Below the pieces are notes generated by a model that made no database searches, was not told the origin of the DNA, and saw only the letters and a program-made list of their open reading frames with translations. A stretch of 64,000 nucleotides of DNA, taken from positions 1-64,000 of the forward strand of contig NZ_PIPT01000007.1 in assembly GCF_003987395.1 (NCBI RefSeq), given 5' to 3'. This stretch comes from Pseudidiomarina aquimaris (GTDB lineage Bacteria; Pseudomonadota; Gammaproteobacteria; Enterobacterales; Alteromonadaceae). Below, piece by piece: positions 25,210 to 34,757 of the stretch. Within the stretch, counting starts at the first letter, position 1; every line of letters begins with the position of its first letter. The position numbers were made by a program, and so were the translations under genes.

Positions 25210-27291
25210 CTAGTCCTTCTGGTAGCGCTTAAACCAAGCAAGGGTATGCTCGATTTTCGCCACAATGCGTGACGGCTTCGCGGTGACACCGTGGTAGGCA
25301 TCCGGCACGCGAACCATGACCGTTGGCACTTTTTGCAGTTGCAAGGCTTGATAGAACTGCTCGGTTTCGGCCATTGGCGTACGGCGGTCTTTCTCGCCTG
25401 TGAAGAGCAGCGTCGGTGTGGTGACATTGCCGACTAAAGACAACGGAGAACGTTTCCAATAGTGCGCCAAATCTTCCCATGGCATTGCTGGGAACTGATT
25501 CTGGATCTGTCCAATAGAGCTGTCGGCAGTCAGTGTTTTACTCACCCAGTTGATGACCGGATTGGTTGCTGCTGCAGCATTGAAACGGTCAGTTAAGCCA
25601 ACCGCATAAGCCGTGGCAATCCCACCAGCAGAGCCACCGGCAATGAAAAGATTATTCGGATCAGCGATACCCATCTCGATTAACTGATCAATGCCGGACA
25701 TGTGGTCGGCAAAATCGCGCTCTGAGGAATAGTGACCATCGAGCAGCATGGCAAAGTCTTTGCCATACGAGGTACTGCCGCGGTAGTTCACATACAGCAC
25801 CACATACCCTTCGGCGGCATAGCGCTGATGTTCTGCAGCAAAAAACGGTCCGTAGGACAAATGGGGTCCGCCGTGGATCTCAACCATGGTTGGGTAGCGC
25901 TTACCTTTCTCGTAACCTGGCGGCAAGATGTACCAGCCTTGAATTTCGGTACCATCAAACGAAGAGGTGTAGTTAATTTCACGTACTTCACCCAACTCAC
26001 GATACGCGAGCACATCGTCATTCAAACCGGTCAAAGTGCGTGCGGCGCCCTCATGCTGCACGGCAACGTTGGCAAGGTCGTAAGCTGAGGCTTGGGTATA
26101 GGCAACTGCGCCAGTATTGGCGGCGACTGAGTACATGCCCATGGTATACGGACGGCTAGCGTAGATACCGCCGACATCGCTCACGCGGGTACTGAGCTCA
26201 CCGGCTAAACTTACGTCAGCGACCTTGATACGCCCGCGATCGGCATATTGCACGGTCAGCTGGTCGCTGCCTACCCACTGTGGGCTTTCCAGTGAACGGT
26301 CAAAATCATCAACAATGGCTTCCACCGCACCCGAGCTCAACACCATACGGTGCAAGCTCGCATTGCGGTAGGGTTCCGCCGCATTGCTACCATGTAGAAA
26401 TGCTAACTGCGCGCCATCGGCCGACAGTGTGCTGGCGTATTCATCGCCCGGCCAGTCGGTGAGTTGCGTCAAACTATTATCGGCAAGGCTCACTTGCCAC
26501 AGGTCGCTTTCACGCGACTGATATTCCCAGTCCGTGTTGCGGTTGGCGCTGAAAACGATCGCCGAATTGTCAGCGAGCCACGTTAAAGGCCCGCGATGTT
26601 GAAAAGGCCCAGTGGTGACTTGCCGCGCGCTACCGCCTTCGCTTGGCACTACAAAGATTTGGCTATACGACGACGGCATCACGCCGCGACCATCACGTTG
26701 ATACAAAGTGCGCTCAACGACAATTGGCGCTTTGCCCCACTTGGCCTTTTCTGGCTTCTTCACTGACTTGACGCTTTTAGCGAAATCACTTTTCGGCTCG
26801 GGTACCGCCATCATAAAAGCCAATTGCTTGCCGTCACGCGACCAGGCTAATTGACTTGGGCTTTGCTGCACTTCAGTAACCGCCGCAGTGCGTTGCTCCT
26901 CTACCCAAAATACATGGATCTGATTGCGCCCAGAACGGTTTGAGGTAAACGCTAAGCGTTTGCCATCGGGGGACCAGCTTGGATTGCCATAACTGTGTTC
27001 ATCGGCGAACAGCGGCGTGTGTTGCCCCGACTGTGTATCGACTAACCATAGGCTACGTCGCGTGCCGTCAGTCATGATGTCAAAACTGTTGCGCACATAG
27101 GCGACATAACGGCCATCTGGGGAAATTTGCACATCATTGGCGAATTCTAGGGCGAAAATATCTTCCGCCTGCAGCTTACTGGTTACCGCAACAGTGTGAT
27201 CTGTAGTTGCCGCTGGTTCTTGTGCTAAAGCAGACGCGCTCGCCATGCTGCTGGCGAGCAAACTCAAAGAAAAGAAAAGTTTTGCATTCAT
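25210..27291 (-). CDS. Exported S9-family prolyl oligopeptidase/acylaminoacyl peptidase
   Basis: A 693-residue serine peptidase with a signal peptide (cleavage after ALA near residue 23). An N-terminal seven-bladed WD40/PD40-type propeller has repeats such as VQISPDGRYVAYVR and PSWSPDGKRLAFTSNR. A C-terminal alpha/beta-hydrolase domain follows. The nucleophile is in GGSAGG, the Asp in GEKDRRTP and the His in DAYHGV. The lengths are typical of exported Alteromonadales S9 peptidases. It digests short peptides in the periplasm and may also act on stem peptides, but I see no operator site upstream. Confidence 0.9.
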   Translation of the reverse strand: MNAKLFFSLSLLASSMASASALAQEPAATTDHTVAVTSKLQAEDIFALEFANDVQISPDGRYVAYVRNSFDIMTDGTRRSLWLVDTQSGQHTPLFADEHSYGNPSWSPDGKRLAFTSNRSGRNQIHVFWVEEQRTAAVTEVQQSPSQLAWSRDGKQLAFMMAVPEPKSDFAKSVKSVKKPEKAKWGKAPIVVERTLYQRDGRGVMPSSYSQIFVVPSEGGSARQVTTGPFQHRGPLTWLADNSAIVFSANRNTDWEYQSRESDLWQVSLADNSLTQLTDWPGDEYASTLSADGAQLAFLHGSNAAEPYRNASLHRMVLSSGAVEAIVDDFDRSLESPQWVGSDQLTVQYADRGRIKVADVSLAGELSTRVSDVGGIYASRPYTMGMYSVAANTGAVAYTQASAYDLANVAVQHEGAARTLTGLNDDVLAYRELGEVREINYTSSFDGTEIQGWYILPPGYEKGKRYPTMVEIHGGPHLSYGPFFAAEHQRYAAEGYVVLYVNYRGSTSYGKDFAMLLDGHYSSERDFADHMSGIDQLIEMGIADPNNLFIAGGSAGGIATAYAVGLTDRFNAAAATNPVINWVSKTLTADSSIGQIQNQFPAMPWEDLAHYWKRSPLSLVGNVTTPTLLFTGEKDRRTPMAETEQFYQALQLQKVPTVMVRVPDAYHGVTAKPSRIVAKIEHTLAWFKRYQKD

Positions 27292-27405
27292 AGGTCGCTC
27301 TCGTTGCCTGTTGATTTGCTTTTATTCGTATAGGACAGGTCATGAGCCTACCGAACAATCAGCGTTTTAGGCAACGAATAACGACCAAGGTGGCGAATTA
27401 AGAGT

Positions 27406-27906
27406 TTAATCGTCTTCTTTTTTGCGGGTCAGTTTATCGAGGTAGCCCATCGCGAAAGCCGACCCCACAAAAGTTAAGTGGATAATCACATACCACTTAA
27501 TTTTATCCGCATCGACATTATCGGCATTCATAAACACTTTGAGTAAGTGAATTGAAGAAATCGCCACTATCGACGCAGCGACTTTGTTCTTCAGGCCACC
27601 CGAGTCAATTTTACCAAGCCACGCGAGCTTCTCGGTATCACCGCCAATATCAAGTGTCGAGACGAAGTTCTCGTAACCACTGAGCATGACCATCACTAGC
27701 AATCCGCCTACCAAAGCGATATCTATTAACGTCAGAGTAAGTAAGATTAAGTCCACTTCCGGCATAGTGAAAATTAACGGTACGGCGTGAAAAAGTTCTT
27801 GGAAGAATTTCACGCCAAGCAGCATGACTGCCAAACTAAGGCCCAAATAAATCGGCGCCAGCAACCAACGTAAACTGTACATTAAATTTTCGACCAAACG
27901 TTCCAT
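27406..27906 (-). CDS. YqhA-family (UPF0114) membrane protein
   Basis: About 166 residues with hydrophobic segments near residues 12-32, 48-75, 105-125 and 140-155, matching the UPF0114/TIGR00645 family in length and in the block [12 protein letters not shown]. The ATG at 27906 is chosen because GGAG lies 6 bases upstream. Function is unknown in the family. It is monocistronic and divergent from cydA. Confidence 0.85.
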   Translation of the reverse strand: MERLVENLMYSLRWLLAPIYLGLSLAVMLLGVKFFQELFHAVPLIFTMPEVDLILLTLTLIDIALVGGLLVMVMLSGYENFVSTLDIGGDTEKLAWLGKIDSGGLKNKVAASIVAISSIHLLKVFMNADNVDADKIKWYVIIHLTFVGSAFAMGYLDKLTRKKEDD

Positions 27907-27988
27907 GCAAACTCCATCCAAACGTTAACAGGGTTGATACCGCTAGTGTAACGCCTTGCTGCGTGGCTGACGAGAGCTATTATCTCAA

Positions 27989-28011
27989 TTGCCATACTTA
28001 AGGTATGGCAA
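27989..28011. promoter_or_regulatory. 9-bp inverted repeat upstream of cydAB
   Basis: TTGCCATAC and GTATGGCAA are exact complements separated by TTAAG. The repeat lies about 100 bases upstream of cydA in the divergent yqhA-cydA spacer. It could be a regulator site or an RNA hairpin; it lacks a T tract in either direction. Confidence 0.45.
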
Positions 28012-28111
28012 CGCCTGAATAATAATCCTGCAAAAAATAAGGTTTGTACCTACAAATTTCCGACAGAGCCCCTACAATTAAGTAGTTCCTAAAATAACTA
28101 GGGGTTGTCGC

Positions 28112-29515
28112 ATGGTCGAAAGTCTTTTCTCCAATGCCGATGCACTGTTTTTAGCGCGCGTACAGTTCGCCTTCACAGTCGCATTTCACATTATTTTTCC
28201 TGCCTTTACTATTGGCATCGCCAGCTATCTCGCCGTACTCGAAGGGCTTTATCTCAAAACACGTAATCCGGTTTATCAAAAGCTGCTTCGTTACTGGTTG
28301 AAGATCTTCGCCGTAGCTTTCGGTATGGGCGTAGTTTCCGGCATTGTGATGAGCTACCAGTTCGGCACTAATTGGGCGGTATTTTCCGATAAAGCCGGTC
28401 CTGTAATCGGTCCATTGATGGGCTACGAGGTGTTGACTGCTTTCTTTTTAGAAGCGGGTTTTCTCGGTGTCATGCTGTTTGGTATGAATCGCGTCGGTGA
28501 AAAGCTGCACTTTTTCGCCACGCTTATGGTCGCCGTCGGTACCGCAATCAGCGCATTTTGGATACTGTCGGTCAATAGTTGGATGCAAACTCCAGCCGGC
28601 TACGCCATGAATGATGTCGGACAATTCGTGGTGGAAGATTGGTTCGCGGTGGTCTTTAACCCAAGCTTCCCCTATCGCTTAGCTCACATGCTATTGGCTG
28701 CTTACCTCACCACCGCATTCGTAGTAGGTGGAGTTGCCGCATGGCACTTGCTTAAAGAACGCAGCAATGCAGCGGCCCGCAAAATGTTCTCGATGGCAAT
28801 GTGGATGGCGATATTGGTTGCACCACTGCAAGTTTTCGTTGGCGACCTGCATGGTTTGAATACCCAAGAGCACCAACCGGCAAAAGTTGCGGCAATGGAG
28901 GGGCACTTCAAGAGTGAAACCCAAGCACCTCTCTATTTGTTCGGGATGCCGAATATGGAAACTGCGGAAGTCGACTATGCCATTAAAGTTCCAGGGCTCG
29001 CTAGTCTTATACTCAAACATGATGTCAATGCTGAAGTGACAGGCCTCGACGCCTTCCCACGTGAAGATTGGCCACCGGTACCTGTCGTTTTTTGGGCGTT
29101 TCGAATCATGGTAGGGCTCGGACTCCTCATGGTCGTGATTGGTATTTGGGCTGGGGTGCAACGCGCACGTGGCAAACTTTATGAGTCATCATGGCTGCAT
29201 AAATCAGCGCTGCTAATGGCACCCTCTGGTTTTATTGCCGTGATTGCCGGCTGGATCGTAACAGAGGTAGGCCGCCAACCCTGGGTTATCCAAGGTTTGT
29301 TACGTACTGAGGACGCCGCATCCCCTATCGCCGCAGAAGGTGTTGGCGGTAGCTTGCTTGCCTTCATCATCGTTTACTTTTTCGTCTTCGGTGCCGGTAC
29401 CTTTTACATTCTACGTAAGATGGCAGCAAACCCAGAGCAAGTACATATCCCTGACTATGCCAAACCTAAGCCGGTCGGCATGGCCGCTGAACGCCTTATG
29501 CACGAGGAGGACTAA
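28112..29515 (+). CDS. cydA: Cytochrome bd-type ubiquinol oxidase subunit I (CIO-like)
   Basis: A 467-residue membrane oxidase subunit that oxidises quinol and reduces O2. The haem-ligand His region is VAFHIIFPAFTIG. The highly conserved WIVTEVGRQPWVIQGLLRT block near residue 380 is present. The protein lacks the long Q-loop insertion of E. coli CydA (522 residues), placing it with cyanide-insensitive (CioA) oxidases. It is followed two bases later by subunit II. Confidence 0.92.
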   Translation: MVESLFSNADALFLARVQFAFTVAFHIIFPAFTIGIASYLAVLEGLYLKTRNPVYQKLLRYWLKIFAVAFGMGVVSGIVMSYQFGTNWAVFSDKAGPVIGPLMGYEVLTAFFLEAGFLGVMLFGMNRVGEKLHFFATLMVAVGTAISAFWILSVNSWMQTPAGYAMNDVGQFVVEDWFAVVFNPSFPYRLAHMLLAAYLTTAFVVGGVAAWHLLKERSNAAARKMFSMAMWMAILVAPLQVFVGDLHGLNTQEHQPAKVAAMEGHFKSETQAPLYLFGMPNMETAEVDYAIKVPGLASLILKHDVNAEVTGLDAFPREDWPPVPVVFWAFRIMVGLGLLMVVIGIWAGVQRARGKLYESSWLHKSALLMAPSGFIAVIAGWIVTEVGRQPWVIQGLLRTEDAASPIAAEGVGGSLLAFIIVYFFVFGAGTFYILRKMAANPEQVHIPDYAKPKPVGMAAERLMHEED

Positions 29516-29517
29516 GC

Positions 29518-30519
29518 ATGGATTACGCACTCATATGGGCTATTTTGATTTCAGTTGCGGTCTTCGCTTACGTTGCGTTAGATGGCTTTGACTTGGGCGT
29601 CGCCATGCTCTTCCCGTGGTTCAAAAAAGAGCAAGAGCGCGACATCATGATGAACACCGTTGCGCCGGTTTGGGATGGCAACGAGACTTGGTTAGTGCTC
29701 GGCGGTGGTGGGTTGCTGGCGGTATTTCCGTTGGCCTACGCCGTGCTTATGCCTGCACTCTATATGCCGGTAATTGCCATGTTATTGGGCCTTATTTTCC
29801 GCGGCGTTGCCTTTGAATACCGCTTTAAAACAAAGCGCGGCAAAGCAGTATGGGACTGGTCGTTTATTATCGGCTCGTTTGTTGCGGCCATGAGCCAAGG
29901 CATTATGCTCGGCGCCATGCTGCAAGGCATAAGCGTCGTCGACCGCGCGTACGCCGGCGGCTGGTTCGATTGGCTGACATGGTTCACAGTGTTCTGCGGT
30001 TTTGCCGTAGTTGTTGGCTACCTCTTACTCGGCGCCACATGGTTGGTGATGAAAACTGAAGGTTCACTGCAACAACGCGCCTACTCTCTAGCGTACAAAG
30101 CGGGCGTAGGCTTATTTGCTTGCATCGTGTTTGTTAGCTTATTCCTACCATGGCAAGACGCCTATATCTACGAACGTTGGTTTACTTTCCCGACCTCGAT
30201 TGGCTTGTGGGTCTTGCCGGTGTTATTGGTGGTGCTGACTATCGGGCTGTTGAACTCACTCACGAAGAAGCAGCAAGGACGCCCGTACCTATGGTCACTT
30301 GGCCTATTCCTAATTGCCTACAGTGGCTTCGCCGTCAGCATCTTCCCGTATTTGGTGCCACGCGAAATCACCTTGTGGGAAGCCGCAGCACCGGATAACA
30401 GCTTGGTGTTTCTGCTGGTCGGTGCCGCCGTCTTGTTACCGATCATCTTTGCCTATACCGGCTACACCTACTGGGTGTTCCGCGGCAAGGTTCGCGCTGA
30501 CTCGGGGTATCACGACTAA
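29518..30519 (+). CDS. cydB: Cytochrome bd-type ubiquinol oxidase subunit II
   Basis: A 333-residue subunit with about eight transmembrane segments and the family hallmark near the N-terminus (LDGFDLGVAMLFPW, then NTVAPVWDGNETWLVLGGG). It pairs with CydA to form the quinol oxidase. The spacing to cydA is 2 bases, and its TAA shares an A with the ATG of the small third gene. Confidence 0.93.
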   Translation: MDYALIWAILISVAVFAYVALDGFDLGVAMLFPWFKKEQERDIMMNTVAPVWDGNETWLVLGGGGLLAVFPLAYAVLMPALYMPVIAMLLGLIFRGVAFEYRFKTKRGKAVWDWSFIIGSFVAAMSQGIMLGAMLQGISVVDRAYAGGWFDWLTWFTVFCGFAVVVGYLLLGATWLVMKTEGSLQQRAYSLAYKAGVGLFACIVFVSLFLPWQDAYIYERWFTFPTSIGLWVLPVLLVVLTIGLLNSLTKKQQGRPYLWSLGLFLIAYSGFAVSIFPYLVPREITLWEAAAPDNSLVFLLVGAAVLLPIIFAYTGYTYWVFRGKVRADSGYHD

Positions 30520-30626
30520 TGACAAAACAAACATGGCAACGCCTCGGCTGGTTTCTGCTTTTTTGGCTCGCAGGCGTTGCCGCCGTCACTTCTGTCGGCT
30601 TACTTATTCGCTGGGTGCTGCTGTAG
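30519..30626 (+). CDS. DUF2474-type small subunit of the cyd operon
   Basis: A 35-residue single-helix membrane protein beginning MTKQTWQRLGWFLLFW and ending IRWVLL. It starts at an ATG whose A is the last base of the cydB stop. DUF2474 proteins regularly follow cioAB operons and are analogous to CydX, which stabilises the oxidase. Its last 23 bases overlap the 3' end of the convergent prephenate dehydratase gene. Confidence 0.82.
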   Translation: MTKQTWQRLGWFLLFWLAGVAAVTSVGLLIRWVLL

Positions 30627-31428
30627 GGTAGCTACCCAGCACCATTACCTTATTGCGTAGTTGTATGAGCGTTAGCGCGGCACGGATAGCGGTGTCGTCG
30701 CGGTGCCCCTCGCACTCGATGTAAAAGTGGTATTGCCCGAATTTCTGTCCGGTCGGACGCGATACCAATGAAGTTAAGTTCACGCGGTAAGCGGCAAACA
30801 CTTGCAGATGCTCGACTAACAAGCCTGGGTGATCGGTATCATCAATGATCAGTAACGAAGTTTTGTAATTCACGCCTGTTTTTGGCGCCTCATGTTCGTC
30901 GCGCGCCTCGCGCACAGCGACAAAGCGCGTTTCATTGTGCGCGTAATCGGTAATGTCATGTTCGACATGCGCAAAGTGATGCTCGCCAAGGCAATGTTCA
31001 GGCACAACAGCGGCTGCCGGCTCTCTACTTTGTTGCAGTAGCTGCAGCGCCTCACTGTTACTGGCGGTGTTCATGATCGGTACATTGTAACGGCCCAAAC
31101 AGTCACTACACTGCCCCTGCGCGACAAACTGTGCGTAGATTTTTTCCGGCTGAGCGTGATTCGCGACCAGAGAGAAGCGTACCGGAATACTCAGCTCACC
31201 GACAATCTCTAGCGGGCGTTTTACAAAGGTATCGATGACCGGCGAGACGACCCCTTCGACAATATTTTCAATCGGCACCACGGCCAGATCAGCATCCTGC
31301 GGCAAGGCTTTCAGCACCCGTGCCAGCGCGGGATAAAAAGCTAGCGTGTAATCGTTTAACTGCCGTCCAAATTCACAAGCGGCAAGTTCTGAAAAAGTGC
31401 CAGCGGGGCCCAATGTAGCAATGCGCAT
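30604..31428 (-). CDS. pheA: Prephenate dehydratase (monofunctional, with ACT domain)
   Basis: A cytoplasmic enzyme of 274 residues converting prephenate to phenylpyruvate for phenylalanine synthesis. The PDT domain starts with LGPAGTFSE and has the catalytic TRF motif (NETRFVAV). The C-terminal ACT domain (residues 190-265) has NLTSLVSRP where the Phe-binding motif is usually NLTKIESRP, so the conserved Glu is Val and feedback inhibition may be altered. The chorismate-mutase domain of E. coli PheA is absent. The ATG at 31428 is preferred over an upstream TTG. Confidence 0.88.
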   Translation of the reverse strand: MRIATLGPAGTFSELAACEFGRQLNDYTLAFYPALARVLKALPQDADLAVVPIENIVEGVVSPVIDTFVKRPLEIVGELSIPVRFSLVANHAQPEKIYAQFVAQGQCSDCLGRYNVPIMNTASNSEALQLLQQSREPAAAVVPEHCLGEHHFAHVEHDITDYAHNETRFVAVREARDEHEAPKTGVNYKTSLLIIDDTDHPGLLVEHLQVFAAYRVNLTSLVSRPTGQKFGQYHFYIECEGHRDDTAIRAALTLIQLRNKVMVLGSYPTAAPSE

Positions 31429-31488
31429 GAACAATCTCGTAGTTCGTTGAAGACTACCTCTTAAGGTAAACAGGAACGCTTAGGATTG

Positions 31489-33225
31489 CTAGTGTTGCGG
31501 CGCAAGCTTTTGCAGATAACGCTGCTTACGGCGGGGTTTAAGTTGGTGTAAGTCGACAATGAGTAGTGCATCGATACTATTATTGAAAGCTGGGTCGACA
31601 CTGAAACATGCAAACTGCACGCCACCCGGCTCGCAGAGTTCACTGTACTGTTTAAACAGAGGCGGGAGCTTAACGCCTAAATGTTGCAGCTCTAACTTTA
31701 GTGTTTGCAGATCGAGTGCATAATCACGGTGCTCGAAAAGCGCTGCCAGCCATTGCTCTTCTTCCGACGTATAGATAAACGGCTGATTAGGCGTTGCAAC
31801 CTCTTGCAACGGCGGGAACCATTGTTGATAAAACCACACGATCATGGCCTGCGCGGCGCGCGGAAACTCGCCAGACAAACTTACCGGCCCAAAAAGGTAA
31901 CGCACTCCGGAATGCTTTTGCACATAGGCACCAATGCCTTGCCACAGATAGTCCAAACTGTAGCGGTTACGGTATTGCGGCTGTATGAAACTGCGCCCCA
32001 ACTCCATACCTTGGGCAAGATAGCGTTCCATGGTCGGCTTAAACTGGAATAAGCTCGCCGTATACAAGTTTTCAGCGCTTTGCTGAACCGCCATGCGTGC
32101 CACTGGCGCTAAGCGGTAGCTGCCGGCAATTTCCATGGCTTGCGCATCCCACAACAGTAGATGGCTGAATTGCACATCATAGCGATCAAGGTCGCGCCGT
32201 TGCCCCGTACCTTCGCCGATAGCGCGAAAAGTGAGTTCGCGCACCCGACCCAGTTCGCGCATGAGCGGACAGTCGCTGCGGTAATCGGTGAAATAGAGGT
32301 CTTTGCCATCTGGCGTTGTGACTAAATACTCACATTCGTGCAGGGCATCACGTAACGCCAAACGTGGTTCAGCAAGCGCAATGCCCTGCTCGGTTGGGAA
32401 CATGCCAGATTTACCACTACCAACCCGGTATAAATGTTTACGCAGCATATGGACGCGGTTTTTTAAGCTGAGATCGGTGCGATGATGATGGCGATAGGCA
32501 ATACAGCGACCAATCCGAAAATGCAGCACTCCAGCTCGCTGCCGGAACATTTCTTCCACCAGCAACAGCGTCGACAATGGCTTATACATCATCGATGACG
32601 CATAAAAACTCCAAGAGTTACGACCCTCCACATGAATTGGCAAAATCGGCGCTTGGGCTTTGTCGGCAATACGTAAGAAGCCACTTTCCCAGCGCGTATC
32701 GCGCACGCCCTGCGGACGCAACCGCGACACTTCACCAGCAGGAAAAACGATCACCGCCTTGTCCTCGGCCAAATGGTCGTGAATGGCTTTGATTTGCTGC
32801 CGTCCCGCTCGGCCACCCATATTCGTAATCGGCAAGAGCATGGGCCGCAGCGGCTCAAGGCTCCACAGCATGTCGTTCGCAATCACCTTCACGTCGGGTC
32901 GAACCTCAGCCACTAACTTTAACAAGGCAACACCATCTAGCGAGCCAATCGGGTGATTCGCAATAATGACGAGCTTACCTTGGCTGGGAATATGTTCACG
33001 TTCACGATCCGCTACAGTGTAACGAAAATCAAAATAGTCGAGCACTTGATCGACAAAGTCACGGCCACGCAAGTGCCCGTAGTCAGCAGTGAATTTACGA
33101 ATATCTTCAGCATGAAGAAGACGCTTAAGTAACTTGCTGACCGGACGTTTCAACCATGATTCCAGCGCCGGATGGTGAAATACCGGAGGTAATTTTTGTT
33201 GAATAAGTTGGTCAACATTTAACAT
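31489..33225 (-). CDS. Bifunctional PlsC-type / GNAT N-acyltransferase (OlsF-like)
   Basis: A 578-residue two-domain protein. The N-terminal half is a PlsC-like O-acyltransferase with ANHPIGSLDG and FPAGEVSR motifs. The C-terminal half (about residues 290-480) resembles the Acetyltransf_5/OlsB family, with VQFSHLLLWD, ELGRSFIQPQYR and YLFGPVSLS. This domain order is that of OlsF, which makes ornithine lipids from ornithine and acyl-ACP. Ornithine or another aminolipid synthesis is an inference from architecture. The gene is monocistronic. Confidence 0.78.
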   Translation of the reverse strand: MLNVDQLIQQKLPPVFHHPALESWLKRPVSKLLKRLLHAEDIRKFTADYGHLRGRDFVDQVLDYFDFRYTVADREREHIPSQGKLVIIANHPIGSLDGVALLKLVAEVRPDVKVIANDMLWSLEPLRPMLLPITNMGGRAGRQQIKAIHDHLAEDKAVIVFPAGEVSRLRPQGVRDTRWESGFLRIADKAQAPILPIHVEGRNSWSFYASSMMYKPLSTLLLVEEMFRQRAGVLHFRIGRCIAYRHHHRTDLSLKNRVHMLRKHLYRVGSGKSGMFPTEQGIALAEPRLALRDALHECEYLVTTPDGKDLYFTDYRSDCPLMRELGRVRELTFRAIGEGTGQRRDLDRYDVQFSHLLLWDAQAMEIAGSYRLAPVARMAVQQSAENLYTASLFQFKPTMERYLAQGMELGRSFIQPQYRNRYSLDYLWQGIGAYVQKHSGVRYLFGPVSLSGEFPRAAQAMIVWFYQQWFPPLQEVATPNQPFIYTSEEEQWLAALFEHRDYALDLQTLKLELQHLGVKLPPLFKQYSELCEPGGVQFACFSVDPAFNNSIDALLIVDLHQLKPRRKQRYLQKLAPQH

Positions 33226-33401
33226 AGCTACCTTTTACGCTGAGCGTTGTGAAACCAGTGATAGGCTGCCAACAATGCATGACAGTTCTGTGCAGAATGG
33301 ATGAATAGTTTGTGACAGACGAACGTTGAACCGAAACGCACATGACAGCGTTTTCATCTACACTGTTACCGTTAACTCATTCTTGCTTGGGAAATTACCG
33401 C

Positions 33402-34757
33402 ATGTCGACTTTACGCTTCATTACTCTATTGATCGCTACTGCGCTGTTTATCTCTGCTGCGCATGCGAAGCACATCTCTAACGCCACAACGCTGGTAGAA
33501 AATGTGAATGTTATTAGCTGGGAAGGTCGCCAAGCGAAAGTCCTGACCGAGCAGACGATCGCGATCCGCAATGGTGTTATTGTTGCGGTCGCTGCTGACT
33601 TGACGGCACCAGCTTTAGCGCGTGTGATCGACGGTAATAACGGTTACGTGATTGCCGGCTTTACCGAGATGCATGGCCACGTGCCCGCAGCCGTGAGCTT
33701 TGGCGGCATGCCCGAGCGCTATGCCGATGACATGCTGTACTTGTATATCGCCAATGGCGTGACCACTGTGCGAGGCATGCTAGGCTATACCAACCAGTTG
33801 CAACTGAAAGAGGACATCGCCACAGGCCAGCGCATGGGACCCACCTTAGTTCTCGCCGGACCGAGCTTCAACGGCACCACCGTCGAATCGCCAGAGCAAG
33901 CCGCACAACGGGTACAGGAACATGTCGCTGAAGGTTGGGACTTGCTGAAAATCCATCCCGGTCTAGCGTTAGAAGAATATCGCGCGGTTGCGGCGGCGGC
34001 ACGTGACAAGGGAATCGACTTTGCTGGGCATGTTCCTGTTGAGGTGGGCATCGACGTTGCCATGGCTGAAGGACAGCGAACCATTGACCACTTGGACGGT
34101 TATCTACGCTACGTTGACGCCATCGATCGTGCGATTACCGCAGAAGAGCTAAAACAATTAGTGGAGATGACGGTGACGAGCAACATGGCGGTGGTGCCGA
34201 CGCAAGCTCTCTGGGCGACGCTCATCGGCGCGGGCGATGCAGCAGAACTAGCTGCCTATCCTGAGCTCGACTTGGTGCCACAACAAGTGCGTGAAGGTTG
34301 GCTCAATTACTACCCCAGCCAAGGCTCGAGCTACTTCAACACGGAACACGCTGCCGTACAGCAAGAAAACCGCCAACGTCTGTTAAAAGCATTGCACGAC
34401 GGTGGCGCCACTATTGTTTTTGGCACCGATGCACCACAGCTGTTTAGTGTGCCCGGCTTTTCGATTCACCATGAAATTCGTTACATGCAAGATGCAGGTA
34501 TGTCGTTAGAAGCGATTTACTACACCGCAACCGCGGCTGCCGCTGACTACTTTGCCAAGAGCCATGATTTGAAGGTTGGGCACGTTGCGTCGGGTTATCA
34601 AGCGGACTTTATGTTGCTGCGCAACAACCCGCTGGAATCGGCAAATGCTCTACGCGAACCCACCGGCGTTATGGTGCGCGGTCAATGGCTTGACCGCGCC
34701 AGCATTGACGCAAAACTTAGCGAGATTCGCGCCGCTTATGCGGTTAGTCGAGATTGA
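33402..34757 (+). CDS. Exported amidohydrolase-family protein
   Basis: About 451 residues with a signal peptide (MSTLRFITLLIATALF...AHA). The metal-dependent amidohydrolase fold has a metal-binding motif in EMHGHVP, and later KIHPGL, DFAGHVPVEVG, TIDHLDG and FGTDAPQL. Family members include imidazolonepropionase-, prolidase- and dipeptidase-like enzymes; the substrate is unknown. The ATG at 33402 immediately precedes the signal peptide and has GGGA upstream. Its 3' end overlaps the convergent amidase fusion by 14 bases. Confidence 0.82.
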   Translation: MSTLRFITLLIATALFISAAHAKHISNATTLVENVNVISWEGRQAKVLTEQTIAIRNGVIVAVAADLTAPALARVIDGNNGYVIAGFTEMHGHVPAAVSFGGMPERYADDMLYLYIANGVTTVRGMLGYTNQLQLKEDIATGQRMGPTLVLAGPSFNGTTVESPEQAAQRVQEHVAEGWDLLKIHPGLALEEYRAVAAAARDKGIDFAGHVPVEVGIDVAMAEGQRTIDHLDGYLRYVDAIDRAITAEELKQLVEMTVTSNMAVVPTQALWATLIGAGDAAELAAYPELDLVPQQVREGWLNYYPSQGSSYFNTEHAAVQQENRQRLLKALHDGGATIVFGTDAPQLFSVPGFSIHHEIRYMQDAGMSLEAIYYTATAAAADYFAKSHDLKVGHVASGYQADFMLLRNNPLESANALREPTGVMVRGQWLDRASIDAKLSEIRAAYAVSRD

